Source: Sphingobacteriales bacterium 44-61 (GTDB lineage: Bacteria; Bacteroidota; Bacteroidia; Chitinophagales; Chitinophagaceae). From it: a DNA stretch of 64,000 nt. How positions within the stretch are numbered: the first letter of the stretch is position 1; each line of letters opens with the position of its first letter. A model generated the notes under the pieces. The model was not told the DNA's origin, searched no databases, and saw only the letters and a program-made list of their open reading frames with translations. The position numbers were made by a program, and so were the translations under genes. The stretch covers positions 511,216-575,215 of the forward strand of contig MKTW01000010.1 in assembly GCA_001898405.1 (NCBI GenBank). Direction: 5' to 3'. Positions 18,624 to 26,341 of this stretch are shown here, piece after piece.

Positions 18624-18670
18624 AATAAAAGATATTTTTATCTTTTATTCGGGACTCTGTCTTATTTTTG
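18624..18670 (+). promoter_or_regulatory. Operator palindrome and promoter of the Rrf2 gene
   Basis: AATAAAAGATA (18624-18634) and TATCTTTTATT (18639-18649) form perfect 11-bp arms with a 4-nt spacer. A TATTTTTG element (18663-18670) fits the TAnnTTTG -7 consensus of Bacteroidetes and lies 18 nt before the ATG. The operator would cover the -33 region, suggesting autoregulation by the Rrf2 protein. Confidence 0.75.
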
Positions 18671-18687
18671 CACTGTAAAAGAAATAA

Positions 18688-19119
18688 ATGTTTTCAAAGA
18701 CTTGTGAATACGCCATCCGCGCCATGATATTCATTGCACAGAAATCCAAAAATGGCAATAAGGTAGGTATCAAGGAAATTGCAAAAGGAGTTGATTCTCC
18801 GGAGCATTATATAGCCAAGATCCTGCAGGAGTTGGGAAAGAAGGGGTTATTGTTATCCCTGAAAGGACCCAATGGAGGCTTTTACCTTGACAAAGAAACA
18901 CTTGAATACTCACTGGCAGATATTGTGAAAGTGGTGGATGGCGACAAACTCTTTACCGGTTGTGGTCTTGGCCTGAAGCAATGCTCCGAAACACATCCCT
19001 GTCCCATACATCATGAATTTAAATCGCTGCGAAGAGGTATCCAGACAATGCTGGAGAAAGCAAAACTGGGCGAGTTTACGGAAGAACTGGGCAAGCGGTT
19101 GACCTTTCTGAAGAGATAA
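18688..19119 (+). CDS. Rrf2 family regulator, NsrR/IscR-like
   Basis: A 143-residue winged-helix repressor. The N-terminus FSKTCEYAIRAMIFIAQ is the family hallmark, the recognition-helix region is SPEHYIAKILQELGKKGLL, and the wing is KGPNGGFYL. Cys92, Cys99 and Cys105 (GCGLGLKQCSETHPCP) have the spacing of an Fe-S cluster-binding site as in IscR/NsrR. Repeated palindromes at its own promoter and before DUF488, plus a half-site before the oxidase operon, suggest local regulation. The adjacent haemoglobin, Ric and haemerythrin genes make nitric oxide the likeliest signal. It could instead sense Fe-S status or redox. Confidence 0.9.
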   Translation: MFSKTCEYAIRAMIFIAQKSKNGNKVGIKEIAKGVDSPEHYIAKILQELGKKGLLLSLKGPNGGFYLDKETLEYSLADIVKVVDGDKLFTGCGLGLKQCSETHPCPIHHEFKSLRRGIQTMLEKAKLGEFTEELGKRLTFLKR

Positions 19120-19132
19120 ATTTTTTTGACTA

Positions 19133-19143
19133 AATAAAAGATA
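19133..19143 (+). promoter_or_regulatory. Half-site of the Rrf2 operator before the oxidase operon
   Basis: AATAAAAGATA matches the left arm of the Rrf2-gene operator at all 11 positions, 23 nt before the ATG of the CcoN-like gene. The right arm is not conserved (GGTATTAAT), so binding may be weak or absent. Confidence 0.45.
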
Positions 19144-19165
19144 AAAAGGTATTAATATCCATAAA

Positions 19166-21316
19166 ATGAAGTCGAACAAGTCATTAAAGCTGTTGCCACT
19201 GTTTCTTACCGGAATGCTGATGAATGCATTCCCCACCTTAGCCCAGGACGATGCGCCTTCTCATTTTTCTTTCAGTTATGCGGGGGCGCTTACCTGGGTA
19301 CTGTTTTCCATACTGTTTGTTGTTTTTTTGGCAGCACTGGTGCTGAAGCAGAAAGTAAAAAACATAAGAAACAGCCGTAAAAGAAAGACAGAAGAGGAGC
19401 AGCAACGGCAATTGCAGCAGCATCTCCGCAACCTGAACAGTAAACAGATCGGAGAGATCATAAATTATAAAAAGCGCCGTAGCAGCAATGTGTTATTGCC
19501 CCTATTGCTGATCGCGGTCTCATCTCTTGTACCGGTTGGAAAATTATTAGCGCAGGAAACAGGTAAACCTGCGGGTTCCCTGCTGGGCGAAACAGGTATC
19601 CTTATTACCATTGTCCTCCTGCTGATCCCGATCCTTTTCGCGATTATTTTCCTGATCACAAAAGTGGTACATGCGCTGGACCAGACTAAGAAACGGCATA
19701 AACTGGAGGAAGCCGAAAAGCTGGCAGCCTATCTGCGTTCTTTGCCCGAAGAAGAAATAGACACTCAATTGAAAAAACGCAAAGCGGCATTGGATTATAG
19801 CCTTACCAACCGCGAACTGTCAGGCAACCAGGCTCCCGAAGATGAAAAAGGTTTATTACAGATCAACGACCAGGCAGGTCTTCCTATCGTAGCCCTTAAA
19901 AAGAAAGCGCTTCCGCGTCCTAATGTAGATCCTGCATTATCCCGCCTCATCCTTTGGTATTTGGGCTGTGCTACTTTCTGGCTTTTATTCGGTACCACCA
20001 TTGGTGAGTATGTAGGGATAAAATTCGTAGCCCCTGATGCCGATCATGTGAGCTGGCTGAGTTTCGGGCGATTGCGCCCGGTGCATACCAATGCCGTATT
20101 CTGGGGATGGGCATCATTGGGTATGCTGGGGCTGGGTTATTATGTAGTGCCCCGTGTCAGCAACACCAAACTGGCTAATATAAAATATGGATGGTATGCA
20201 TTATGGCTGATCAATGCAGCAGTTATCCTCGGCTCTATCTGCCTTATGGCAGGCATTAATAATGGTGGCGGGGAATACCGGGAATACATCTGGCCGGTAA
20301 TGCTCCTGTTTGCTGCAGGAATTGTGATGACACTTGTCATTTTTCTACAGACCATTGCCCGCCGCACCACGAAAGAGATCTATATCTCGAACTGGTATAT
20401 TGTTGCAGCGATCATTTTCGCCATCGTGATCACACTGGTGGCCTATATCCCTTACTGGCAGAATGGCCTGGGTGAAACTATTGTACAGGGTTATTATATG
20501 CACCAGGGCGTTGGCATGTGGTTCATGCTTTTTACATTAGGCATTGTTTATTACTTTCTGCCCCAGCAGCTCAACAAACCTATCTACTCTTACAGTCTTG
20601 GTATTCTTGCTTTCTGGACACAGATACTTTTCTATACCCTGATCGGTACCCACCACTTTGTATTCAGTTCAATTCCCTGGTGGCTGCAAACGGTGGCTAT
20701 CGTGGGCAGTGCAGGCATGGCGATACCCGTTATTGCCGGTACCACTAATTTCATCATGACTTTTAAAGGAGCATGGTACAAGATCAAAGACAGTTATACG
20801 CTTCCTTTCTTCCTTGTGGGTGTTATCTTTTATTTCACCGGCTCCATGCAGGGAACAGCAGAAGCATTCCGCAGCACCAATCTTATCTGGCATTTTACCG
20901 ATTTCACCGTAGCGCACTCACACCTGACCATGTATGGTATCATTTGCTTTTTCTTATGGGCAGGTATCTATGCAGTGATCCCGCGGCTCACAGGCAAGGA
21001 AGCACCGCAAATTACCATTGGTGCACATTTCTGGCTGGCTTTGGTCGGGTTGATGTTCTATACCGTTCCGCTGATGTATGGCAGCACGCTGAAAGGATTG
21101 TTATGGATGGAAGGCAAGCCCTTTATTGATGGCGTGATAAAGATGGCCCCTTACTGGTTGTGGCGGGCTATAGGAGGAAGTTTGATGTGGTTGTCGCACC
21201 TGTTCTTCGCTTACAATATGTACAAAATGATGGTGGCAAAACCTGTAGTCGATGTCCGGGAAACAGCCATTCAAAAACTCAACGGACCAACTGCTTCAAC
21301 TCATTCAATTGTATAA
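19166..21316 (+). CDS. cbb3-type (CcoN-like) haem-copper oxidase subunit I with N-terminal extension
   Basis: A 716-residue membrane protein. Residues from about 255 on form a CcoN-like 12-helix core: RPVHTNAVFWGW carries a haem His, YMHQGVGMW a Cu(B) His, YTLIGTHHF the His pair with the Tyr six residues earlier that is crosslinked in cbb3 oxidases, and HFTDFTVAHSHLTMYG the two haem-b/b3 His. The first 250 residues are an extension with two similar modules, each a signal-like segment ending ...AQ, a helix, and a charged tail (RNLNSKQIGEI / RSLPEEEIDTQ). The conserved CcoN glutamate (TFEGP) appears as Gln (SMQGT). It may reduce oxygen or NO. The CcoO-like gene follows after 18 bp. Confidence 0.85.
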   Translation: MKSNKSLKLLPLFLTGMLMNAFPTLAQDDAPSHFSFSYAGALTWVLFSILFVVFLAALVLKQKVKNIRNSRKRKTEEEQQRQLQQHLRNLNSKQIGEIINYKKRRSSNVLLPLLLIAVSSLVPVGKLLAQETGKPAGSLLGETGILITIVLLLIPILFAIIFLITKVVHALDQTKKRHKLEEAEKLAAYLRSLPEEEIDTQLKKRKAALDYSLTNRELSGNQAPEDEKGLLQINDQAGLPIVALKKKALPRPNVDPALSRLILWYLGCATFWLLFGTTIGEYVGIKFVAPDADHVSWLSFGRLRPVHTNAVFWGWASLGMLGLGYYVVPRVSNTKLANIKYGWYALWLINAAVILGSICLMAGINNGGGEYREYIWPVMLLFAAGIVMTLVIFLQTIARRTTKEIYISNWYIVAAIIFAIVITLVAYIPYWQNGLGETIVQGYYMHQGVGMWFMLFTLGIVYYFLPQQLNKPIYSYSLGILAFWTQILFYTLIGTHHFVFSSIPWWLQTVAIVGSAGMAIPVIAGTTNFIMTFKGAWYKIKDSYTLPFFLVGVIFYFTGSMQGTAEAFRSTNLIWHFTDFTVAHSHLTMYGIICFFLWAGIYAVIPRLTGKEAPQITIGAHFWLALVGLMFYTVPLMYGSTLKGLLWMEGKPFIDGVIKMAPYWLWRAIGGSLMWLSHLFFAYNMYKMMVAKPVVDVRETAIQKLNGPTASTHSIV

Positions 21317-21334
21317 ATATCATTTGCTCAGAAT

Positions 21335-22339
21335 ATGGAACTATTCGATAATCATAAAAAACTTTTCGGCACTGCGGCGCTGTTCTTTGTAGGACTGACC
21401 GTGCTGGTAGCCGTTATGCCCGCTATCCGTAACCAAAACATGAACCAGCCATTACCCGGTGCTGAACCCTTGAGCCCTGATGCAATAAAAGGAAAAGCAT
21501 TATTCGTTGCCAATGGCTGCGTGGCCTGCCATACACAACAGGTCAGGAATATAGATATGGATAAAACCTGGGGATCACGCCCAAGCCTTGCAGCCGATTA
21601 TGCTGATATCCACCGGACTGACCTATGGCGCAATACTGCAACGCTGATGGGAACAGAACGTACCGGTCCTGATCTGACTGATATCGGCAACCGGCAACCC
21701 AGTAAAGACTGGAACCTGGTGCACCTCTATAACCCGCGCATTGTGGTAAAAGAATCCATTATGCCTGCTTATCCCTGGTTGTTCGCTGTCAAAAAGGAAC
21801 CATCCAAGTCGGATGTGGTGGTCAATGTACCTTCAGAATATCTCGATGGGCAGGAAGGAAAAGTGGTGGCTACCAGGGATGCGATGTACCTGATCGCTTA
21901 CCTGCAATCGCTCAAGCAAACAAAATTGCCGGATGGCACTGCTGCACCAGCTTTCCTGTATAAAAAGGAAGAAAAAAAGACAGCAGGTGCGGCTGCCGGT
22001 GCAGAGCCCGATGGCCAGGCAATATTTACAGCTAATTGCCAAAGCTGCCATCAGGCAAATGGTGAGGGCTTGCCCGGAGCTTTCCCGCCTTTAAAAGGAA
22101 GCTCTGTTGTGTTGGGTGATAACCTCGAAATGTACGTGGACATTATCATGAACGGATATGATGCAAAAGCTGAATTTGGTGTAATGCCGCCGGTTGGCAC
22201 CAATATGCAGTTTACAGAACATGAGGTAGCGGCCCTGATCAACTATGAACGCACAAGCTGGGGCAACAACGGCAAAAAAGTAACGCCGGAAGAAGTAAAA
22301 AAGATCGTGGATTTTGTAAAACTAAAAGCAGCTGAATAA
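21335..22339 (+). CDS. CcoO-like dihaem cytochrome c subunit with C-terminal CcoP-like domain
   Basis: A 334-residue membrane-anchored cytochrome. One N-terminal helix (FGTAALFFVGLTVLVAVMP) is followed by a CcoO monohaem domain with CVACH near 62, RTGPDLTDIGNRQP near 108 and the Met ligand in IMPAYPWLF near 146. After a Lys/Ala-rich linker a second class I cytochrome c domain has CQSCH near 233 and a Met segment FGVMPPVGTN near 284. The second domain may replace CcoP, which is not encoded here. It donates electrons to the CcoN-like subunit. Its stop overlaps the next start (TAATG). Confidence 0.87.
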   Translation: MELFDNHKKLFGTAALFFVGLTVLVAVMPAIRNQNMNQPLPGAEPLSPDAIKGKALFVANGCVACHTQQVRNIDMDKTWGSRPSLAADYADIHRTDLWRNTATLMGTERTGPDLTDIGNRQPSKDWNLVHLYNPRIVVKESIMPAYPWLFAVKKEPSKSDVVVNVPSEYLDGQEGKVVATRDAMYLIAYLQSLKQTKLPDGTAAPAFLYKKEEKKTAGAAAGAEPDGQAIFTANCQSCHQANGEGLPGAFPPLKGSSVVLGDNLEMYVDIIMNGYDAKAEFGVMPPVGTNMQFTEHEVAALINYERTSWGNNGKKVTPEEVKKIVDFVKLKAAE

Positions 22340-22599
22340 TGAAAAAGTTATTTTTAATAGCATTTCTGCTGTTCAATGTATTATGGGTATTGGCCTGCCC
22401 GGTATGTGAACGTAACCAGCCAAAGGTATTGAGAGGCATCGCACATGGAGCAGGGCCCGACAGCAGATGGGATTATGTGATCGTATGGGCAACAGTCGCA
22501 ATAGTGCTGTGTACTCTTTTTTTCTCCATAAAATGGTTGATACGTCCTGGTGAAAGATCAGACAGGCATATTAAACGATTCATTTTAAATAACGAATAA
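22339..22599 (+). CDS. Small membrane protein with exported CPVC motif
   Basis: An 86-residue protein of no recognised family. An N-terminal signal segment (LFLIAFLLFNVLWVLA) is followed directly by CPVCERNQP, then one helix (YVIVWATVAIVLCTLFFSIKWL) and a basic tail. The CxxC just after the membrane could bind copper or a thiol partner. The gene begins inside the stop of the cytochrome gene and the next gene starts 1 bp after it, so a role as an accessory or assembly subunit of the oxidase is likely but inferred. Confidence 0.75.
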   Translation: MKKLFLIAFLLFNVLWVLACPVCERNQPKVLRGIAHGAGPDSRWDYVIVWATVAIVLCTLFFSIKWLIRPGERSDRHIKRFILNNE

Positions 22600-22600
22600 G

Positions 22601-23008
22601 ATGAGCGATAAAAGCACCATATTCATTTTTATAGACGATGAAACCAGGCCTGTTGCCGAACTGAAATCGCCGGTGAGTTTTGACCTGGATACCCGTAAAC
22701 TGACAGATGGCGAACATGTGCTGAAGATCGTCAGCAAAGACCCGACAGGTAAAGAAGGGATCCGGAAAATACCCTTCGTTGTGCGGAATGGCCCGGCTAT
22801 TGCCATTGAAGGGATAAAGGAACATGCCGTGGTGGATGGCGTATTGCCCTTAATGATCAACGCATATGGCAAAGGTGATCAGAAATCTTTCCTGATCTCA
22901 GGCAGCGAAACGCCACAAAGCATTCCCTGGTGGGTGTGGACGCTTATCATTGGTTTTGCCGGATGGGCATTATATTACATGTTCCGCTATTTTTCAATAG
23001 CACAATAA
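22601..23008 (+). CDS. Membrane protein with Ig-like domain, oxidase-operon accessory
   Basis: A 135-residue protein. Residues 5-70 resemble a beta-sandwich (FIFIDDETRPVAELKSPVSF, DLDTRKLTDGEHVLKIVSKD) and a single C-terminal helix (IPWWVWTLIIGFAGWALYYMF) anchors it. No signal peptide is visible, so orientation is unclear. Such proteins occur beside Bacteroidetes cytochrome c/oxidase genes; a specific role is unknown. It is tightly packed between the CPVC protein and the truncated haemoglobin. Confidence 0.72.
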   Translation: MSDKSTIFIFIDDETRPVAELKSPVSFDLDTRKLTDGEHVLKIVSKDPTGKEGIRKIPFVVRNGPAIAIEGIKEHAVVDGVLPLMINAYGKGDQKSFLISGSETPQSIPWWVWTLIIGFAGWALYYMFRYFSIAQ

Positions 23009-23013
23009 AAACT

Positions 23014-23409
23014 ATGAGCGAAAAAAAAGACATAACCACAATAGAGGATATCAAATTACTGGTAGATACTTTTTATGGAAAGATCAGGATCGATCTTTTA
23101 CTGGGTGGAATATTTAATGGCGTCATCAAAGACCGCTGGCCTGAACACCTGGAAAAAATGTACCGCTTCTGGCAAACGGTATTGTTGGATGAGCATACCT
23201 ATTTCGGAAGCCCTTTCCCTCCCCATGCCGAATTGCCTGTGGAACAAAAACATTTTGATGCCTGGTTAAAACTATGGCATGAAACCATTGATGAGCATTT
23301 TGCCGGTGCAAAAGCGGATGAAGCTAAATGGCGGGGTGATAAAATGGCTGTCATGTTCCTTTCCAAGATCGAGTATTACCGCAATAACTCAGCGAAACCC
23401 CTGTTATGA
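23014..23409 (+). CDS. Group III truncated haemoglobin
   Basis: A 131-residue globin of the 2-over-2 group III type. Seen are DIKLLVDTFYGKIRIDLLLG (helix A/B region, B10 Tyr in TFYGKI), the CD region FNGVIKDRWPEHLEKMYRFW with group III WPEHL, and the proximal-His helix FDAWLKLWHETIDEHFAG. Group III globins are associated with NO or peroxide chemistry in microaerobes such as Campylobacter (Ctb). I use ATG 23014 (MSEKKDI). Its stop overlaps the next gene (ATGA at 23406-23409). Confidence 0.92.
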   Translation: MSEKKDITTIEDIKLLVDTFYGKIRIDLLLGGIFNGVIKDRWPEHLEKMYRFWQTVLLDEHTYFGSPFPPHAELPVEQKHFDAWLKLWHETIDEHFAGAKADEAKWRGDKMAVMFLSKIEYYRNNSAKPLL

Positions 23410-23846
23410 ACACAACTATAAAGCAACCCGTAGCCATAGCCTGCCTGTTTACCTGGATCGGGTTTGTATGCGCGATCAGCTTTATGGAAGCGTGGCTGAA
23501 GTTCCGGGCGCCCGGTGTAACGCTCCCGGTCGGTTTAGGAATTGGCAGGCTGGTATTCGGCGCACTCAATAAAGTTGAATGGGTGTTTGCAATAGTTGTT
23601 TGTATAAGCGTTCTAATGTATCGTAAATCCATGTTTACAGTACCAGCTATTTCATTGCTCATCATTATAGTCGTTCTTCTATTGCAGACGGTATGGTTGC
23701 TGCCTGCACTGGACGCAAGGGCAGAGCAATATATCCAGGGGCAGCCAGTGGCGCCGTCCAAACTGCATGTCTGGTTTGTAGGAATGGAATTGCTCAAGGT
23801 AACCTGTCTTTTTATTACAGCAACATCTCTTTTTAAACAAACATAA
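23406..23846 (+). CDS. Four-helix integral membrane protein, unknown
   Basis: A 146-residue protein with four predicted helices: residues 8-28, around 45-65 (IGRLVFGALNKVEWVFAIVV), 75-98 and 122-140. FMEAWLKFRAPGVTLPVG between helices 1 and 2 is notable, and similar proteins occur beside denitrification and NO-defence genes in Bacteroidetes (from memory). The start overlaps the stop of the truncated haemoglobin gene by 4 bp, so the two are translationally coupled. Function unknown. Confidence 0.75.
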   Translation: MNTTIKQPVAIACLFTWIGFVCAISFMEAWLKFRAPGVTLPVGLGIGRLVFGALNKVEWVFAIVVCISVLMYRKSMFTVPAISLLIIIVVLLLQTVWLLPALDARAEQYIQGQPVAPSKLHVWFVGMELLKVTCLFITATSLFKQT

Positions 23847-23859
23847 AAACATACATAAA

Positions 23860-24594
23860 ATGACAATCTCAAAAGAAAATATAGTCGGTCTTGTGGTAGC
23901 AGACGACTTCCGTACCGCCGGTATATTTGAACAGGCAGGTATCGACTTTTGCTGTAACGGCAACCGTACCATTGAAGCAGCTTGCAATGAGAAAAAGTTA
24001 TCGGTAGATGAACTGATCGGCCAGCTACAGCAAACAATAAATACGCTTCCCCCTACAGAAGCAGCCATCAGCGATTATAAATCCTGGCCTTTAGATCTGC
24101 TGGCTGATTTCATCGAGAAAAAGCATCACCGGTATGTGACCACGCAGATACCCGTTATACAATCGTTTCTCGAAAAGATCGTAAAGGTGCATGGCGGCAG
24201 GCATCCTGAACTGGCAGAGATAAAAACACATTTCGATGCCTGTGCAGGTGAACTGGCCGTGCATATGAAAAAGGAAGAGCTAATGGTTTTCCCTTTCATC
24301 CGGAAAATGGTGCAGGCAAAACAGGCAGGAGCAACAGAAGTGGCAGCAACACCCTTTGGTACAGTGCAAAATCCTATACGTGTAATGATGCATGAGCACG
24401 ATACTGAAGGTGAGCGTTTCAGAAAGATCAAAGAATTGAGTAATCAATACAATGCACCTGCAGATGGCTGCAATACCTATAAAGCAGCTTTCGCCACCCT
24501 GAAGGACTTTGAAGACGACCTCCATCTTCATATTCATCTGGAAAACAATATTCTTTTCCCTAAATCCATTGAACTGGAAAAATCCTTCGCTTAA
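23860..24594 (+). CDS. ric: Iron-sulfur cluster repair di-iron protein (Ric/ScdA/YtfE)
   Basis: A 244-residue protein that repairs Fe-S clusters damaged by NO or peroxide. The N-terminal DUF542 domain shows the hallmark GIDFCCNGNRTIEAAC near 28-43. The C-terminal haemerythrin-like domain carries the iron-ligand histidines and glutamates in KKHHRYVTTQ, VHGGRHPEL, HMKKEELMVFPFI, MMHEHDTEGE and HIHLENNILFPK. It follows the 4-TM protein by 13 bp and precedes the haemerythrin gene by 6 bp. Its presence makes NO the likeliest signal for this operon. The symbol is by homology; ytfE and scdA are synonyms. Confidence 0.94.
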   Translation: MTISKENIVGLVVADDFRTAGIFEQAGIDFCCNGNRTIEAACNEKKLSVDELIGQLQQTINTLPPTEAAISDYKSWPLDLLADFIEKKHHRYVTTQIPVIQSFLEKIVKVHGGRHPELAEIKTHFDACAGELAVHMKKEELMVFPFIRKMVQAKQAGATEVAATPFGTVQNPIRVMMHEHDTEGERFRKIKELSNQYNAPADGCNTYKAAFATLKDFEDDLHLHIHLENNILFPKSIELEKSFA

Positions 24595-24600
24595 TCAACA

Positions 24601-25062
24601 ATGAGAAGACATGAAAGCATAGTCGCTCTTTCAAGGGATCATCATTTTGGATTACTGTTTTGCTGGAAGATAAGGCAGGGAATAAAAAAGCAGGTGCCGG
24701 CAGAAAGGATAAAGCCTTATGTGCAATATTTCTGGAACAACCACCTGCAACAACATTTTAAAGAAGAAGAAACATTACTGTTTACAGCACTGCAGGATAA
24801 TTTGGTGACACAGGCCATATCAGAGCACGAGCAGATAAAGAAGTTAGTCGAGGCTATTACGAGCACAGGATCCTTTCAGCCGGATCAATTCCGATCATTG
24901 GCTGATGCATTGGACAAACATATCCGTTTTGAAGAAAGGATCTTGTTCCCGTATATCGAAGAAACCCTTTCTGCAGAAAAACTTACCCAGTTGGGGGAAA
25001 GGTTACAGCAAATACATCAGACGGGCGAAATGGATAATTATCCTGATGAATTCTGGATTTGA
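24601..25062 (+). CDS. Haemerythrin-domain protein
   Basis: A 153-residue four-helix-bundle protein with the di-iron ligand pattern of haemerythrins: RDHHFGLLF near 13, HLQQHFKEEETLLF near 48, SEHEQIKKLV near 78 and DKHIRFEERILFPYIEE near 108. It may bind or transfer oxygen, NO or iron. It begins 6 bp after ric and ends the operon before a hairpin, so it should share the NO/low-oxygen regulation proposed for this cluster. Confidence 0.88.
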   Translation: MRRHESIVALSRDHHFGLLFCWKIRQGIKKQVPAERIKPYVQYFWNNHLQQHFKEEETLLFTALQDNLVTQAISEHEQIKKLVEAITSTGSFQPDQFRSLADALDKHIRFEERILFPYIEETLSAEKLTQLGERLQQIHQTGEMDNYPDEFWI

Positions 25063-25076
25063 GAATGCCTGATAAC

Positions 25077-25108
25077 AACCCGGTTTTAACCAGGAGCCGG
25101 GTTTGTTA
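25077..25108 (+). terminator. Terminator-like hairpin after the haemerythrin gene
   Basis: AACCCGG (25077-25083) pairs with CCGGGTT (25097-25103) around a 13-nt loop, followed by TGTT. It separates the NO-stress operon from the next one. Confidence 0.6.
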
Positions 25109-25135
25109 AAAAATATATTCACTGGGCTGTTTAAA

Positions 25136-25159
25136 AGTTAGGAATCCTAACTATATTTG
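25136..25159 (+). promoter_or_regulatory. Promoter with 17-nt operator palindrome
   Basis: AGTTAGGA-A-TCCTAACT (25136-25152) is a perfect inverted repeat that runs into TATATTTG (25152-25159), a full match to the TAnnTTTG -7 element. The first gene starts 37 nt later. Its position between the -33 and -7 boxes suggests a repressor site, plausibly for the MarR protein encoded third in this operon. Confidence 0.7.
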
Positions 25160-25196
25160 TGTTGTCAATAGTTTTGTAAACCTAAAACAACCAAAA

Positions 25197-25430
25197 ATGA
25201 AAAAATCAGTTTTTTATCATGCAGGCTGTCCTGTTTGTGTTAGTGCCGAACACGATATCATCGAATTGATCGGTAAGTCCAATGTAGAGGTCGTTCATCT
25301 TGGTGAAGATAAAGGCAGGATCAGCGAAGCTGAAAACGCAGGAATTAAATCTGTGCCCGCCTTAGTAACTCCCACGGGAAACGTATTACATATTAACTTT
25401 GGGGCATCCCTTGCCGACGTAAAAGGATAA
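25197..25430 (+). CDS. Thioredoxin-like protein with CPVC active site
   Basis: A 77-residue cytoplasmic thioredoxin/glutaredoxin-fold protein. The active-site-like motif is AGCPVCVSAEHD at 9-20, with the cis-proline segment GIKSVPALVTPTG near 50. It lacks a signal peptide. At this size it resembles glutaredoxin-like or mini-thioredoxin electron carriers. It is the first gene of a five-gene operon with a palindromic operator, so a redox link to the Cys-rich MarR regulator downstream is plausible but unproven. Confidence 0.82.
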   Translation: MKKSVFYHAGCPVCVSAEHDIIELIGKSNVEVVHLGEDKGRISEAENAGIKSVPALVTPTGNVLHINFGASLADVKG

Positions 25431-25471
25431 CTGGCATTATTGAAACACAAGGATGCATTAATTTTAAGCAT

Positions 25472-25720
25472 ATGGATATTCGAACTACTCTTTCGGTAAA
25501 CGAAACATTCCTGGAGATCCTGCGGAATTGTAAAGAACAGAAAATAAAAGCAGCTATGCTTTTGGATTCAGAAGGGATAGTAAGGGTAGAGGGGTTGATC
25601 AAAGAGATCTGTTTAACTTCTCCAAACCCATACCTGGAATTGGAAAGCGGGACAAAAATCGTGTTAAAGACGATCATTGCGATAAACGGTATTTTCTCAC
25701 CTTCCTATTCTGAGTGCTGA
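25472..25720 (+). CDS. Small protein of unknown function
   Basis: An 82-residue protein that I do not recognise. It is predicted soluble, with a helix (VNETFLEILRNCKEQKIKAA) followed by beta-rich sequence (MLLDSEGIVRVEGLIKEICL, KIVLKTIIAINGIFS), a pattern like small RNA-, nucleotide- or OB/SH3-like binding domains. Gene neighbours on both sides are on the same strand; the MarR gene starts 3 bp after its stop, so they are almost certainly cotranscribed. Confidence 0.7.
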   Translation: MDIRTTLSVNETFLEILRNCKEQKIKAAMLLDSEGIVRVEGLIKEICLTSPNPYLELESGTKIVLKTIIAINGIFSPSYSEC

Positions 25721-25723
25721 AGG

Positions 25724-26341
25724 ATGAAACAAATGAAGTCTCCTTTTAACCTCGACCGTCAGAACAACGAGATCGACAGCAAAATTGTGGTAGCCCTGGA
25801 ACGTCTTTCTGGGGCTTTTCGTGTATTGCTTTGGAATGAGAGTAAGCAAAATGCTTTAAGCCCGATACAAATCCAGATACTAATCTTCCTGCTTTTTCAT
25901 CCGGGAGAAAAATGTAAGGTGAGTTACCTGGCGCAGGAATTTAACATGACCAAGCCTACTATCAGCGACAGTGTTAAATCCCTTTTAGAGAAAGACCTGG
26001 TAAAAAAATATGAAGACCCTTTGGATATCAGGAGTTATACGATCGGTTTAACCGGTGCAGGTAAGCAGGCTGCAATGAAATCAGCTGATTTCGCTTCGGC
26101 TATAGAAGAGCCTTTGAACCTCATTTCGGGTGAGCAGAAAGAGGCAATGCTGGCAGGCCTGCTCAAAATCATTCTTGAACTTAACAGGGCAGGGGTCATA
26201 ACGATCCAAAGGATGTGTTTTACCTGTTCAAATTACAGCGTTGTCAACGGCAATCATTACTGTAAATTATTGCAGGCCCGGTTAGCCAATAATGAATTAA
26301 GAGTGGATTGTAAAGAACATGAACCAAAAGTTGAACTATAA
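25724..26341 (+). CDS. MarR-family regulator with Cys-rich C-terminal tail
   Basis: A 205-residue regulator, longer than typical MarR (about 145). A winged HTH is seen at about 45-105 (LSPIQIQILIFLLFHPGEKC, YLAQEFNMTKPTISDSVKSL, wing DPLDIRSYTIGLTGAGKQ). The extra C-terminal tail has MCFTCSNYSVVNGNHYCKLL and later DCKEH, a CxxC-x11-C-x(n)-C set that could bind zinc or an Fe-S cluster. It is likely the repressor acting at 25136-25152. Its stop overlaps the AAA ATPase start by 1 bp (TAATG). Confidence 0.85.
   Translation: MKQMKSPFNLDRQNNEIDSKIVVALERLSGAFRVLLWNESKQNALSPIQIQILIFLLFHPGEKCKVSYLAQEFNMTKPTISDSVKSLLEKDLVKKYEDPLDIRSYTIGLTGAGKQAAMKSADFASAIEEPLNLISGEQKEAMLAGLLKIILELNRAGVITIQRMCFTCSNYSVVNGNHYCKLLQARLANNELRVDCKEHEPKVEL

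Noticed and set aside
19166..22339. Calling the oxidase pair a nitric oxide reductase
   Set aside because: The core keeps the cbb3-type Tyr-x5-His-His pattern and CcoO cytochrome signature, so the gene is better called CcoN-like; NO activity remains only a hypothesis.
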